From the NCBI GenBank assembly GCA_965218775.1, contig CBDCLS010000003.1, forward strand, positions 1,054,001 to 1,118,000: DNA of 64,000 nucleotides, written 5' to 3'. The notes below the pieces were generated by a model, which did no database searches, was not told where the DNA came from, and saw only the letters and a program-made list of their open reading frames with translations. Shown here in pieces: positions 8,387 to 17,504 of the stretch. Origin of the DNA: CAUZIZ01 sp965218775 (GTDB lineage Bacteria > Acidobacteriota > UBA6911 > RPQK01 > JAJDTT01). Made by a program: the position numbers and the translations under genes. Each line of letters starts with the position of its first letter. Position 1 is the first letter of the stretch.

Positions 8387-10258
8387 CTAACTTTTCACCC
8401 TTACCTCGATGACCTTGTGACCCTCAAGAACGTATTCTGTGGCGGGCAACTCGTGTTCCACGTAGACGGCCACGCCGACGGCATGGACGTCGCCCGAGGT
8501 TTTCTTCGAGGTATAAAGGGCAATCAGAGAGGGAGGCAGATCTGGCATCCCTTCGCCACCGACGATGGTCCCCTGCCGATCGCGGAAGATCCGGATGTAC
8601 AACCGGTCGTTCTTCTTCAGGTTGTTGATGGCCTTGATGAGTTGACTTAGATTCTCCGGGACGTATTTCTGCCTGTCTGCCTCGACGTCTGACTTGGTCA
8701 GGGAGACGCCATCTCCGACCACGATCTTCAGAGGGCCCGGCGTGATATCTTCAGGTATCTTCACCGGATACTTCTCCGACATGGTCTCGCCGTTCGGCTT
8801 ACGCAGGAAGACGGTCAGGTTCAGTTCCTCGCCGGGACGGGCTTCCAGCTTGTCCTGCCAGACCTTCTCCAGACGCGCCTTCTTCGCCTTCTCCTGCGCT
8901 TTGACTTCTATATCGATGCCCTGCATTTTCAGATTGTCGAATCCACTGTTCAGCAGGAAATGGACGGGGGAGGCTGCCGTTACTGCGGCGAGCACGGAGG
9001 TGCCGGTCACATCCGAAACGCTGTTCTCAAACTCGACGTCGGGCTGTCCTTTGACGGAAATGGTGCATTTGACCTGTAGCGTTTGATCGCCAATCGCCCT
9101 TTCGGATGCCAGGATGCTGTTGTACACTGTCAGGGTCAGGAGAAAGGGAGTCAGGAAGGTGTCCATCACCGCTTCATACCTGAATTCCCTGTCTTCGTTA
9201 CGACTGGTGCGCAGCTTCAATCGAACCGGTACCAGCTCCGGCTCCTCTCCACTGATCCCCATGATGCCGGTGGCCCGATCCTGCCGGATACTTCCCACGA
9301 AACCGGTGGTCGCCGAGACCTTCTGGCTGGTGTCTAGATGGGGAATGATGGTCAAGACGGCCGCGCTGTTGAGCGGCATATCGGTGTATCCCATACCCAT
9401 GAACGGGTGCCCAAAGGCGTAGATCTTCTTGCCGCTGACGTGGGTCACCGTGCCGCTAGCGCTAAGGTTGACGTCCCCCCGCACCAGCTGAACGCTTATC
9501 GTAGACCCTGGTTCCAGCGGGGTGGCATCGTAGTGGTTGGAGTGAGGCGTACCGATTCCCCGCACCGGCACCAACCCCATGGTCTGAAAAGCCTCCTCAA
9601 AGTACCGAATTGCCCCGGGAGTAAAGCCAGAGACGTTCAGAGGCGTGCCGATCGGCTTGAGTCTACCCGCCACCGGCGTCGACGCAACAGACATTGCGAG
9701 GCCGCCTTGACCCATGGGTGCACGGGGTAGAAGCGCAGAGAGTTGAGTGTGGGCCGGTTTGAGAAGATCCTGAGCGTTTCTGCTGCCTGAGGGTTTCACC
9801 GCAAAGGGTGGAGCCTCCTTGAAGACGTCGACCATTTCGCGAATGGGAGTGACTCCGGCGATCGCTTCTCGAGCCCAAGGAAACGCATAGGCTACGGCTC
9901 CAACCAACTTCTCGTCTATATAGATAGGACTGCCGCTCATCCCGGCGAAAATTCCGGTCCGTTTCAACTGCTCTCCGTATACCCGGATCAGGATCAGATT
10001 CTGCTTGGGTCCCCAGTTCTCGAGTACGCCCAGGACTTCGAAGTCGAAGTTTTCTACCTTGGTGCCCTCAAAGATAGTCCGACCATAGCCCTTTTGGCCG
10101 GGCTTCAACTGCTCCAGAGGATAGAATCCAGGAGTCTGTCCCGCCAGGATAGCAGTGAAGGCCATGCCCAGCGCTATTTTTAAAGCGAAAGAGGACAAAC
10201 GATTTCTGAAGAGTGATGTGGTGTAGCCAGGGACGATTCGAACTTGTCTTCGATTCAT
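8387..10258 (-). CDS. SpoIVB-like S55 peptidase domain protein
   Basis: About 623 residues from the ATG at 10258. The signal sequence is about residues 22-41. The protease block YGRTIFEGTKVENFDFEVLG then AGMSGSPIYIDEKLVGAV matches the S55/SpoIVB fold; by alignment with GDSGGP the nucleophile is S108 in GMSGSP. A second family block is IYAFGHPFMGMGYTDMPLNS. The C-terminal half adds beta-rich segments not seen in SpoIVB. In endospore formers SpoIVB cuts a signalling protein; in non-sporulating acidobacteria homologs are common and their substrate is unknown. The reading frame remains open upstream to 10495, but that part falls inside a repeat element and is low complexity, so the start before the signal sequence was preferred. 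Confidence 0.75.
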   Translation of the reverse strand: MNRRQVRIVPGYTTSLFRNRLSSFALKIALGMAFTAILAGQTPGFYPLEQLKPGQKGYGRTIFEGTKVENFDFEVLGVLENWGPKQNLILIRVYGEQLKRTGIFAGMSGSPIYIDEKLVGAVAYAFPWAREAIAGVTPIREMVDVFKEAPPFAVKPSGSRNAQDLLKPAHTQLSALLPRAPMGQGGLAMSVASTPVAGRLKPIGTPLNVSGFTPGAIRYFEEAFQTMGLVPVRGIGTPHSNHYDATPLEPGSTISVQLVRGDVNLSASGTVTHVSGKKIYAFGHPFMGMGYTDMPLNSAAVLTIIPHLDTSQKVSATTGFVGSIRQDRATGIMGISGEEPELVPVRLKLRTSRNEDREFRYEAVMDTFLTPFLLTLTVYNSILASERAIGDQTLQVKCTISVKGQPDVEFENSVSDVTGTSVLAAVTAASPVHFLLNSGFDNLKMQGIDIEVKAQEKAKKARLEKVWQDKLEARPGEELNLTVFLRKPNGETMSEKYPVKIPEDITPGPLKIVVGDGVSLTKSDVEADRQKYVPENLSQLIKAINNLKKNDRLYIRIFRDRQGTIVGGEGMPDLPPSLIALYTSKKTSGDVHAVGVAVYVEHELPATEYVLEGHKVIEVRVKS

Positions 10259-10372
10259 TCTAAAATAGAGTCTTGTTGTCCAATGTCTCCGACCCTGGGG
10301 AGCCGTGCCCACGGCACCCTGAGCGACTCTTCTCCCGCTGCTGTGGACTGAATTTCGTACCGAGCGAGACTG

Positions 10373-10631
10373 AGTACTCTGGGACACAAATACGGATGCG
10401 TTTGCAGAGGGGGCTTGCGAGGCGAGATCAAGGCAGGAGGAGGAAGACGATGCTTGGTCATCTTCGACGACGACCAACGCAGAGATCGTCCGCAACCCCC
10501 ATCTGCCCTCCGGGTGGCGTTCTTTGTCGCTCCTTCTCCACTATGGAAAGGCATGGTGTTCGTCGTCGCTTCGCGAACTCGACCCGTCGCGCTCGCCACA
10601 AACGCATTCGTATTTATGTCCCAGAGTACTG
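10373..10631. mobile_element. MITE-like nested palindromic element, copy A
   Basis: Outer inverted arms of about 33 bases lie at 10373-10405 and 10598-10631 (few mismatches). Nested inside is a 103-bp core at 10404-10506 with about 16-base terminal inverted repeats (GCAGAGGGGGCTTGCG type). The same core occurs inverted at 27662-27764. There is no transposase gene, so this is a non-autonomous element or structured repeat. It occupies the divergent gap between the S55 gene and smc. Confidence 0.65.
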
Positions 10632-10695
10632 GGGATTTGTCAGTGCCGAATGTCATCATAACACACATTTTTCGCGGGAGAAGTGACCGAAGGAC

Positions 10696-13600
10696 ATGCT
10701 GCATTTAGAGTCTCTCGAGCTCCTCGGATTCAAGTCATTCCCTGAGAAGACGCGGGTCGTCTTCGACAAGGGGACGACCGTAGTCATTGGTCCCAACGGC
10801 TGTGGCAAATCCAACCTGGCCGATGCCATTGGGTGGGCGCTGGGCGTTCAGGGAGCTCGAAGTCTGCGCGGCCAGAGAATGGACGATGTGATCTTCGGCG
10901 GCACCCGGAAACGAAAGCCCTCGGGCTTTGTCGAAGTCATCCTCAGCCTGTCTCGAAGTGGAGAAGGACCGATTTCGGTCCAGGGACTCGAACTGGAGGG
11001 TGAGAGCCTCGAGATTGGACGGAAACTCTACCGCTCCGGCGAGAGCGTTTACCGGATCAATCAGAGGCGCTGTCGACTTCGGGATATCCAGGACCTACTG
11101 GAGCAATCAGGGTTGGGATTCGCCTCCTATGCTCTGATCGCTCAGGGTCGCATGGACTACTTCCTCAACGCCAATTCTCTGGAGAGGCGCGCCATTATCG
11201 AATCGGCGGCCTCCATCAGCGGCTACAAGTCCAGACGCCGAAGCGCCGAGTTGAAACTCGAATCAGCGCGGCAGAACCTGCTCCGTGTCAACGACATCCT
11301 CACAGAAGTGGAGCGCCAGCTGCGTTCGCTCAAGCGTCAGGCGGCGAAGGCCCGCCGTTATCGTAACCTCAAGGAAGAGTTTCGCCAGATCCAGCGCGCC
11401 CGCTTCGCCGTGGAAGGACGCGGAGTGGGCTCACGGTTGGAACTTCTTCAGCAGGAATTGGACGGCGTGGCCACGACAGGAGAAGATCTGGGGCGTAAGC
11501 TGACCGCCTGCGAAGAGTCCTATCGGCAGAACAAGGGAAGCCGCGATCGGATTGAGTCTGTCTTCTCCCGTCAGCGGGAGCGACGCACCGAACTGCGGCT
11601 CGAAGTGGAGCGCATACAGGATTCCATCGGCTACAACCGGCGGCAGTCTGAATCGACAGAGAATTATCGACAGAATCAGATCAAGGAGCAGCAGGAGATC
11701 GATCAAGAAGTCGGCAAGATAGATACCGACCTGGACCAGTTTCAAGCTCAGAAAAGTGTCCTGGAGGAGGATTTGGAGCGCGCCGAATCCACCATGCGCG
11801 ATCACCAGGAGCTGGCGGAACGCTACAAGGCTGAAGCCCAGGCGGCTGAGACCCAGACCGAGACTCTTCGCGCACAGCAGCTTCAGCTTTCAGCCGAACT
11901 TGCCAATCACGCGAACCTTCAAGAGCAGATCTCGCAGCGATTGACGGCCAGCGAGGGCCGGCTGAAGCGGTTGACCACGGAAGAGGTCGGCCACCAGAAG
12001 GAGCGGGATGCGAGTCTGGCCAAGCTGACTGAACGTCGCAAAGCGACTCAGAGTGTTCGAGCAGCGATCGAACAACAGCGAATTCAGCTGGAAGAAGCGG
12101 AAGCGGAAAAGGCGGAGTTGGAGCATCGTCTGGAGCTCCTGAAGTTCGAGACGGTCGAAGCCCAGAACCGGGTCATCAAACGCCAGGAGCGGCTTCAATC
12201 CCTTCAAGAACTGGAATTGAGCCACTCCCAATACAGCGAAGGTGTACGGAACTTCTTGCGCCACCTGAAGAAGAGCGGCAGCATCCGCGTGAACGGAACG
12301 CTCGCCGATTTCGTCGAGGCCAGTCCCGAGTTCGAACGTTTGGTCGAACAGTTCTTGAACCAGGAACTGGAATACGTCCTGGTGGATTCTTTTGACGAGG
12401 CCGTTCATGGTGTTTCCGAGTTGAAGACGCTGCAAGGCGGCAGGTGTACCTTCCTCAGCCTCAGCGGCAACGGATTCGATCGAGAACGCACCCAGAAGGA
12501 GGATCTGCTCCGTAACGAGAAGAGCGTTCTGGGCACCCTCTCTGAGCTGCTCGGCATGAGGCCCGAGATCGAGCGGGCTTTTGCCAGGGCTCTGCCGGAC
12601 CAAGCCGCTGCCGTTGTTGTTTCGGATCTCGAGAGCGCCTTCGAAGTAGCCCACCGCCACCCCGATCGAACCTACCTCACGATGCAGGGAGAAGCGCTCA
12701 CCCCCCGAGGACTTCTATCCGTGAGTGCCTCAGCCCCGGGTTCGGGGGGGCTGCTTGCGCTCAAGAGGGAAGCGAAGGGCCTGGAGGAAAAGTTGGCTCA
12801 GGATCAGGCCCAGCTCAGTGCCCTGCTGAAACAGGAGCAGGATCTCGCTGGCCATCGCGAGAAGCAGACCGATGATTGTCTGGAACTCCAGGAAGCGCTG
12901 CACGGTCTGGAGAAGGACATCATTCGTCTGGTCCACGAGGAGGGGCAGTGGGAGCGCGACCAGCGGCATCATGAAGAAGCGTTGACGGCCGTAGCCGAAG
13001 CCAAGGACAGTCTGCTCGAGGAGCGAGCCCAGGACAGTGACAAGCTGGCAGAAATCGAGGAGTCTCTCTCGCGCAAGAACTCGGTCCAGGTCGAGGCCGA
13101 GCAAACCCTGGCCGCAGCCCAGGAGTCATTGGGCAAACTGCGGGAAGCGCTCTCCGAAGCCCAGGAGCAGCTTCACCTCGGCTCGACGGAGTCTAGAGTC
13201 CTGGAGGCGAGGACCCGCGCTCTCGGCCAGACCATTGAGCGGGCCGAGCTACAGCGACAGGGGCTGGAGGCTCGAAAGATCAATGGAGAGGCCGTCCGGG
13301 CCGAGACTGAAGAGCGACTGACCTTCCTGGCTCAGGAATTGAAGGAGTTGGAGGCTAACCTACAAACCATTCGGGAGGAGTCGGGGCAGATCGAAGGATC
13401 CCTGGAGGCTCAGCAGAAGGAATATGAGAAAGCGAGAAAGACCTGTGCCCTGGCCGAAGAGCGGCTGACAGAGCTCCGTGACACGCGCACAGAACTTTAC
13501 GAAAGCCGTTCCCAGGTCGAGGTCCAGCAGGCTCGCTTCGAAACCCAACTACAGAACCTTTCCGAGCAGTGCAGAGAACAGCTTCAGATTTCCTTGGAAG

Positions 13601-14322
13601 AGGTCATCGCCACTACGGAAGATTCTGGCGACGAGCCGGGCTCGGAACCCGCGGATGTTCAGAGCCGGTACCCCGAACTCAAGGATCGTTTGGAGCATTT
13701 CGGCCCGGTCAACATGACTGCTCTCGATGAGTACCAGGAGAACGAAGAACGCTACGACTTCTTGACGAGCCAACGCAGCGACATCGAACAATCGATCGAC
13801 GATACAACTCGGGCCATTCAGGAAATCAACCGCAGGAGTCGGGAGCAGTTTCAGGCCGCTTTCGAGAAGATCAATCTCTACTTTGGTGAAGTATTCCAGA
13901 AACTGTTCGAGGGTGGCGAGTGCGGGATGCGGTTGGTCGACGAAGAAGACGTGCTGGAGAGCGGCATCGACGTCTTTGCCCAGCCCTCAGGGAAGAAGCT
14001 GCAGAACGTCAACCTGCTTTCGGGAGGCGAAAAGGCCCTCACCTCGATTGCTCTCCTGGTAGCCCTATTCATGTTCCGGCCCAGCAGGTTCTGCGTTTTG
14101 GATGAGGTGGATGCGGCACTCGACGAAGCCAACGTCGGGCGCTTCACCAATCTGATTCAAGGCATGAGCGACAAGACCCAGTTCATTCTGATCAGTCACA
14201 GCAAGAAGACGATCGGAACGGCGCAAACGCTCTACGGCGTCACGATGGAGGAGCCGGGGGTTTCTCAGGTGCTATCCGTGAGTCTGGAAGACCAGTCTGC
14301 CAGTGATTCAGCGAGCAGCTAA
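10696..14322 (+). CDS. smc: chromosome segregation protein SMC
   Basis: 1208 residues, the usual size of bacterial SMC. The N-terminal head has the FKSF strand and Walker A GPNGCGKSN (about 32-40). Two long coiled-coil arms rich in Glu, Gln, Leu and Arg (about 170-500 and 680-1010) flank a hinge (about 520-670, TLADFVEASPEFERLV onward). The C-terminal head has the ABC signature LSGGEKAL (about 1107) and Walker B CVLDEVDAALDE. SMC compacts and separates sister chromosomes with ScpA and ScpB; those partners are not in this window. The antisense reading frames over this gene are composition artefacts. Confidence 0.97.
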   Translation: MLHLESLELLGFKSFPEKTRVVFDKGTTVVIGPNGCGKSNLADAIGWALGVQGARSLRGQRMDDVIFGGTRKRKPSGFVEVILSLSRSGEGPISVQGLELEGESLEIGRKLYRSGESVYRINQRRCRLRDIQDLLEQSGLGFASYALIAQGRMDYFLNANSLERRAIIESAASISGYKSRRRSAELKLESARQNLLRVNDILTEVERQLRSLKRQAAKARRYRNLKEEFRQIQRARFAVEGRGVGSRLELLQQELDGVATTGEDLGRKLTACEESYRQNKGSRDRIESVFSRQRERRTELRLEVERIQDSIGYNRRQSESTENYRQNQIKEQQEIDQEVGKIDTDLDQFQAQKSVLEEDLERAESTMRDHQELAERYKAEAQAAETQTETLRAQQLQLSAELANHANLQEQISQRLTASEGRLKRLTTEEVGHQKERDASLAKLTERRKATQSVRAAIEQQRIQLEEAEAEKAELEHRLELLKFETVEAQNRVIKRQERLQSLQELELSHSQYSEGVRNFLRHLKKSGSIRVNGTLADFVEASPEFERLVEQFLNQELEYVLVDSFDEAVHGVSELKTLQGGRCTFLSLSGNGFDRERTQKEDLLRNEKSVLGTLSELLGMRPEIERAFARALPDQAAAVVVSDLESAFEVAHRHPDRTYLTMQGEALTPRGLLSVSASAPGSGGLLALKREAKGLEEKLAQDQAQLSALLKQEQDLAGHREKQTDDCLELQEALHGLEKDIIRLVHEEGQWERDQRHHEEALTAVAEAKDSLLEERAQDSDKLAEIEESLSRKNSVQVEAEQTLAAAQESLGKLREALSEAQEQLHLGSTESRVLEARTRALGQTIERAELQRQGLEARKINGEAVRAETEERLTFLAQELKELEANLQTIREESGQIEGSLEAQQKEYEKARKTCALAEERLTELRDTRTELYESRSQVEVQQARFETQLQNLSEQCREQLQISLEEVIATTEDSGDEPGSEPADVQSRYPELKDRLEHFGPVNMTALDEYQENEERYDFLTSQRSDIEQSIDDTTRAIQEINRRSREQFQAAFEKINLYFGEVFQKLFEGGECGMRLVDEEDVLESGIDVFAQPSGKKLQNVNLLSGGEKALTSIALLVALFMFRPSRFCVLDEVDAALDEANVGRFTNLIQGMSDKTQFILISHSKKTIGTAQTLYGVTMEEPGVSQVLSVSLEDQSASDSASS

Positions 14323-14478
14323 GCCGATCTGATACCACTTCCCAACCTTATCTCAGCGGCGCCACGTCTACTTCGCCCTTCTTCTCTATCGGTCGGACTC
14401 GAGATCCGGTCTATCTTGCATCAAACGGCTAACAGCGGCAGCCCATCTGGAGGGAGCAAGCCTCCGGTGAGTGAATGG

Positions 14479-14509
14479 AAAACTCACCCCTGGGAGGGGG
14501 GTGAGTTTT
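14479..14509. terminator. bidirectional intrinsic terminator
   Basis: A 12-bp perfect stem (AAAACTCACCCC at 14479-14490 pairing with 14498-14509) with a 7-base loop is flanked by A and T runs on either side. It lies between smc and a convergent minus-strand gene and can serve both. Confidence 0.75.
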
Positions 14510-14613
14510 TGTAACCGGTTGCACACCGGGATTGGTTCGCGAAGCCCGGCGACCGAGCCAATGTCGATTGGGTCGAGAAAGTGCGCTGCAGGCAGTCCTC
14601 GGTGGGGATCCCC

Positions 14614-15099
14614 TCAGCGAACGGTGATCACTTTGGGACCACCTCCTCGGCGTGGAAGGAGAGGACACTCAAAATAGTTGTCTGTAGGGACGAAATCGTC
14701 GAGGTCTAGATCCTCCACCGAGCAGGCATCAGCGTACCTGTCGACGGGCACGGTAGATTTGAGGACGTTCAGATGCCAGCGGCCTCCGTTGTAGTCCCTA
14801 TCCCCGGGTTTCGACTCGGAAATCAGGGGCACTCCATCTTTGAAGCCATCGGCGGTCATTACAGGAACGTCGGTCACAATGCCATGATAGAGCTCATCGA
14901 AGGGACCCGCCTCGGGATCGAAGGTGGCCGGAGTCACCACACCGTCGAAGCGCTCACAGTCAACCCAGGTCTGGGGCCTGGGGCGGGGACCTTGAGCCAC
15001 GACGGAGTAGAGGCCGCTGATCAGAAATACAGCTACGAAGGCCCATGTCAAAAGCCGTCCGTACGATACCTTTGTCGATTCTCTGTGCACTGTCGTCAT
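14614..15099 (-). CDS. exported hypothetical protein
   Basis: 161 residues. A single hydrophobic segment (about 14-35, LTWAFVAVFLISGLYSVVAQ) looks like a signal peptide or anchor, with a likely cut after VVA. The mature part is acidic, with many Asp and Glu, and ends in a PRRGGGPKVITVR tail. No domain was recognised. The ATG has a strong GGAGG site. It is divergent from the following barrel-protein gene. Confidence 0.65.
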   Translation of the reverse strand: MTTVHRESTKVSYGRLLTWAFVAVFLISGLYSVVAQGPRPRPQTWVDCERFDGVVTPATFDPEAGPFDELYHGIVTDVPVMTADGFKDGVPLISESKPGDRDYNGGRWHLNVLKSTVPVDRYADACSVEDLDLDDFVPTDNYFECPLLPRRGGGPKVITVR

Positions 15100-15245
15100 T
15101 CCGATTTCCTCCTGTTTAATTTGTTATGCAACTGGAGTCGCGCGGAATTGAAATTCCCCCCTCTCGCGTCCGACTTTTTTTTTCGTGTAGCATGGCAGGG
15201 CCGTCAGAGCGTCGGTCCGCTCATTTCAAGCTTGGCGCAGGATTC

Positions 15246-15929
15246 ATGAGCATTGTTCCAATACGCAGCCTGGTCGTTGTTGTCGTGCTTCTCGCAGGGG
15301 TCACAACTGTGGCCGCGCAGGAAGATCGCGCCTACCTGGGAGTGATCGCTGGTTTTTCCATTCTTTCGGCAGACGGAAGATCGGTCACCACTGTCGATCG
15401 CTCGTCTGTCTCACTGTACAGTCCCGAGAACGGACCGGCCCTGAACCTCTTCGGAGGGTGGGCCCTCGGAAACTACGTGAGCGTTCAGGGCAATTACATC
15501 TGGAATAGAAACCGGCTGACACTGACATCCACCGAAGCCCTCGAAACAGGGGTCCGCTTTTACGAACAGACGCGAACGAGCTCCCATCACAGCGTCTTCG
15601 GAGACGTTCTGGTCTACTTTCGTGCCCGGGGAGAGCGCATCCGTCCCTACCTTTCAACCGGCGTGGGCCTGGTCCGTTTGGAGAGCCTCGACGAACGGAC
15701 CCTAGTCCAGACGGGCGGAATTGATCTCCCTCCAGCGGTTTTCTCGGACACTACCGTGGCCCTTCGGGTGGCGGTGGGGATCGACGTTCGGGTCGGCCGG
15801 GGCTGGGCCGTTCGTTACAGCTTCAGCGAATTCATCGGGCCGAATCCGATCAGCCAGCAGATCAATCCCCCCGGCGAACACGCCCTGATGAACTTCCAGA
15901 ACCTGTTCGGTATCGTTCGATCCTTCTGA
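15246..15929 (+). CDS. outer-membrane beta-barrel protein
   Basis: 227 residues from the ATG at 15246, which opens a clear signal peptide (SLVVVVVLLAGVTTVAAQ). The mature protein has alternating hydrophobic strands typical of a small eight-stranded barrel (YLGVIAGFSIL, LNLFGGWALGNYVSVQGNYIW, RPYLSTGVGLVRLE, LRVAVGIDVRVGRGWAVRYSFSEF) and ends in an aromatic residue (IVRSF), the usual outer-membrane insertion signal. It implies a two-membrane cell envelope. No ligand or enzyme role can be read from it. The longer frame from 15126 lacks a signal sequence at its start. Confidence 0.75.
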   Translation: MSIVPIRSLVVVVVLLAGVTTVAAQEDRAYLGVIAGFSILSADGRSVTTVDRSSVSLYSPENGPALNLFGGWALGNYVSVQGNYIWNRNRLTLTSTEALETGVRFYEQTRTSSHHSVFGDVLVYFRARGERIRPYLSTGVGLVRLESLDERTLVQTGGIDLPPAVFSDTTVALRVAVGIDVRVGRGWAVRYSFSEFIGPNPISQQINPPGEHALMNFQNLFGIVRSF

Positions 15930-15934
15930 ACTCC

Positions 15935-16112
15935 TAGCCCGGATAATTCATAAATTTTCTGCGGCGGCGCCATCATCCGCCCTGGCTGCGTTACGCTCGG
16001 TCGGCCTCCTCGACGTACTGCACGAGTACGACTGCGTAGGCCTCGGTCGCAAGCCTTGCCAGGACGGCGCTGTCACCGCCTCGCTACGAAAACTTATGAA
16101 TTATCCGGGCTA
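15935..16112. mobile_element. 180-bp palindromic element, copy 1
   Basis: 178 bp between inverted ends TAGCCCGGATAATTCATAA... (24 bases, one mismatch). The core contains the CGTACTGCACGAGTACG hairpin and is nearly the same as 43960-44140. It lies between two convergent genes, and its right end supplies the TAG stop of the gene at 16110-16457. It carries no coding capacity. Confidence 0.75.
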
Positions 16113-16457
16113 GCGGTTCTGGAATCGAGCGTAGGAGCAGTGTCTCCAGTGGATCGGAGCATTCTCGAAGCGCTCGGCAAGAATACGTGCGTGGCAGATC
16201 CTGCAGAAGTTCACCGAACCGAAACTTTCGGTCAGTGGCGTGATCTGTACGAGGTCTTCGAAGACGCACAACCGGTGCGTGGACCGTGTCGTGTGCACGT
16301 CGAGCAGCGGCCCACTCTCTTCCATGTGAGCCATCAGGCTCGAATAAACCTTCGACTTCAGGCGCGAGGGTGCAGTCGCGTCCTCGTCGCCCGATCCAGC
16401 CAGGTCAGCTAGATGCTCGAAGAAGAGGTCGTCCGCACGGGTCTCGTCTCTATCCAT
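16110..16457 (-). CDS. small Cys/His protein coupled to ECF sigma factor, putative anti-sigma
   Basis: 115 residues. The ATG at 16457 overlaps the sigma-factor stop (ATGGATAG), which indicates translational coupling and a regulatory pair. The C-terminal half has HRLCVFEDLV, FCRICHARIL and HWRHCSYARF, a set of Cys and His residues able to bind zinc or a redox cofactor. There is no membrane helix, unlike typical anti-sigma factors, so a soluble zinc-binding anti-sigma is the best guess. Its stop codon is contributed by the repeat element next to it, so the original C-terminus may have been slightly different. Confidence 0.6.
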   Translation of the reverse strand: MDRDETRADDLFFEHLADLAGSGDEDATAPSRLKSKVYSSLMAHMEESGPLLDVHTTRSTHRLCVFEDLVQITPLTESFGSVNFCRICHARILAERFENAPIHWRHCSYARFQNR

Positions 16458-17070
16458 CGTCCCATCTCCGTTTGAATTCACGTCTGGCCCGTGCCAGCGC
16501 ACGCTCGATCGCCTTTTCGGTCTTTCCCAGGGTCTCACTAATATCGGCGAGACTGCGTTTTTCCCAGTAACGCCATAGCAACAGCAGTCGATAGGCTTCC
16601 GGCATTTCGCTGAGGATCTCGCGCGTGGCGGAGCGCGCGCGTTTCCGGTCCAGTTCAGTGTCGAGACTCGGCTGCTCGGCCACCTCAGGAAGGAGGTCGT
16701 CATCGGAATCGAAAGACAGATGCCGTCGAAGTTCCTTGCGGTAGTGCGCCTCCACTTTGTGCCGGGCGATGCCGAGCATCCAGTTTCTGAGCGACGACGT
16801 ACCCCGGAATGAATCGAGGTTGTCCCAAGCCGCCAGAAAGACTTCCTGGACAAGGTCGACGACGACGTCAGCCCGGGGCATTAGCCGGTAGCGGACGTAT
16901 CGGTACACCGGATCGCTGAAACGCCCGACAAATTCCGCCGCAGCTTTGCGGTTCTTTTGGAGAACCGCCTCGACCAATTCCAGATCCCCATCTCCTGGAA
17001 TCGGATCGGCTAACGACGCTGAAGCACCTTTCACCTCGGCCGCACCAACCGGTGGCCCCGCCTCGACCAA
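16450..17070 (-). CDS. RNA polymerase sigma factor, ECF (sigma-70 family)
   Basis: 206 residues. Region 2 (about 45-115) shows YVRYRLMPRADVVVDLVQEVFLAAW and SLRNWMLGIARHKVEAHYRK; region 4 (about 150-200) shows the helix-turn-helix SLADISETLGKTEKAIERAL. There is no region 1.1 or 3, as expected for ECF sigma factors. The start is TTG at 17070, about nine bases after GGAGG; an in-frame GTG at 17034 is an alternative. The overlapping downstream gene is probably its regulator. Target promoters are unknown. Confidence 0.88.
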   Translation of the reverse strand: MVEAGPPVGAAEVKGASASLADPIPGDGDLELVEAVLQKNRKAAAEFVGRFSDPVYRYVRYRLMPRADVVVDLVQEVFLAAWDNLDSFRGTSSLRNWMLGIARHKVEAHYRKELRRHLSFDSDDDLLPEVAEQPSLDTELDRKRARSATREILSEMPEAYRLLLLWRYWEKRSLADISETLGKTEKAIERALARARREFKRRWDDG

Positions 17071-17504
17071 ACCTCACACCTCCATCCCAGACTACTGGTC
17101 GTAGTCGCCGGTCGGCGATGCATCCCCCTTCCGTGCTGTCGCTGGTGACTGCCAATCCGCCGGACAATCCGTTATTTCAATTATCTGATTCTTCGAGTGG
17201 GCACTGTCAAATTGAGCGTCTCAAGGCAGAATGAGGTAGCTTCGGCGCAGATCTTGCCGCTGTCACCGCAGCCCACACCGTGAAAGATCGTGCTCGCAAC
17301 ATCAGGCCTGGGCGGCCATTGGGCTTCTCCCCAAATGGAGAGTATGTGCAACGCTGGCTTCGGTGGGTGCGAGCGGGGCTCGAAGCGCCGGGAGGCATAT
17401 TCTTGCCCTCCCGGACCTCCGGGCATCCGCAACGAACTGCCCCGTAATCATTTGCCTTGTCGTGTGTCTGGGGTAGGCGACCCGTGCAAGTTGAGCACCC
17501 ACCA
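17071..17504. other. non-coding stretch upstream of sigma gene
   Basis: No reading frame here has recognisable protein features. The sequence contains short inverted motifs around 17380-17420 (GCCGGGAGG and CCTCCCGG). It may hold the sigma-factor promoter and the degraded remainder of the integrase. Confidence 0.4.

Noticed and set aside
10259..10495. N-terminal extension of the S55 protein
   Set aside because: The extension is low complexity, lies within the MITE-like element, and would place about 100 residues before the signal sequence.
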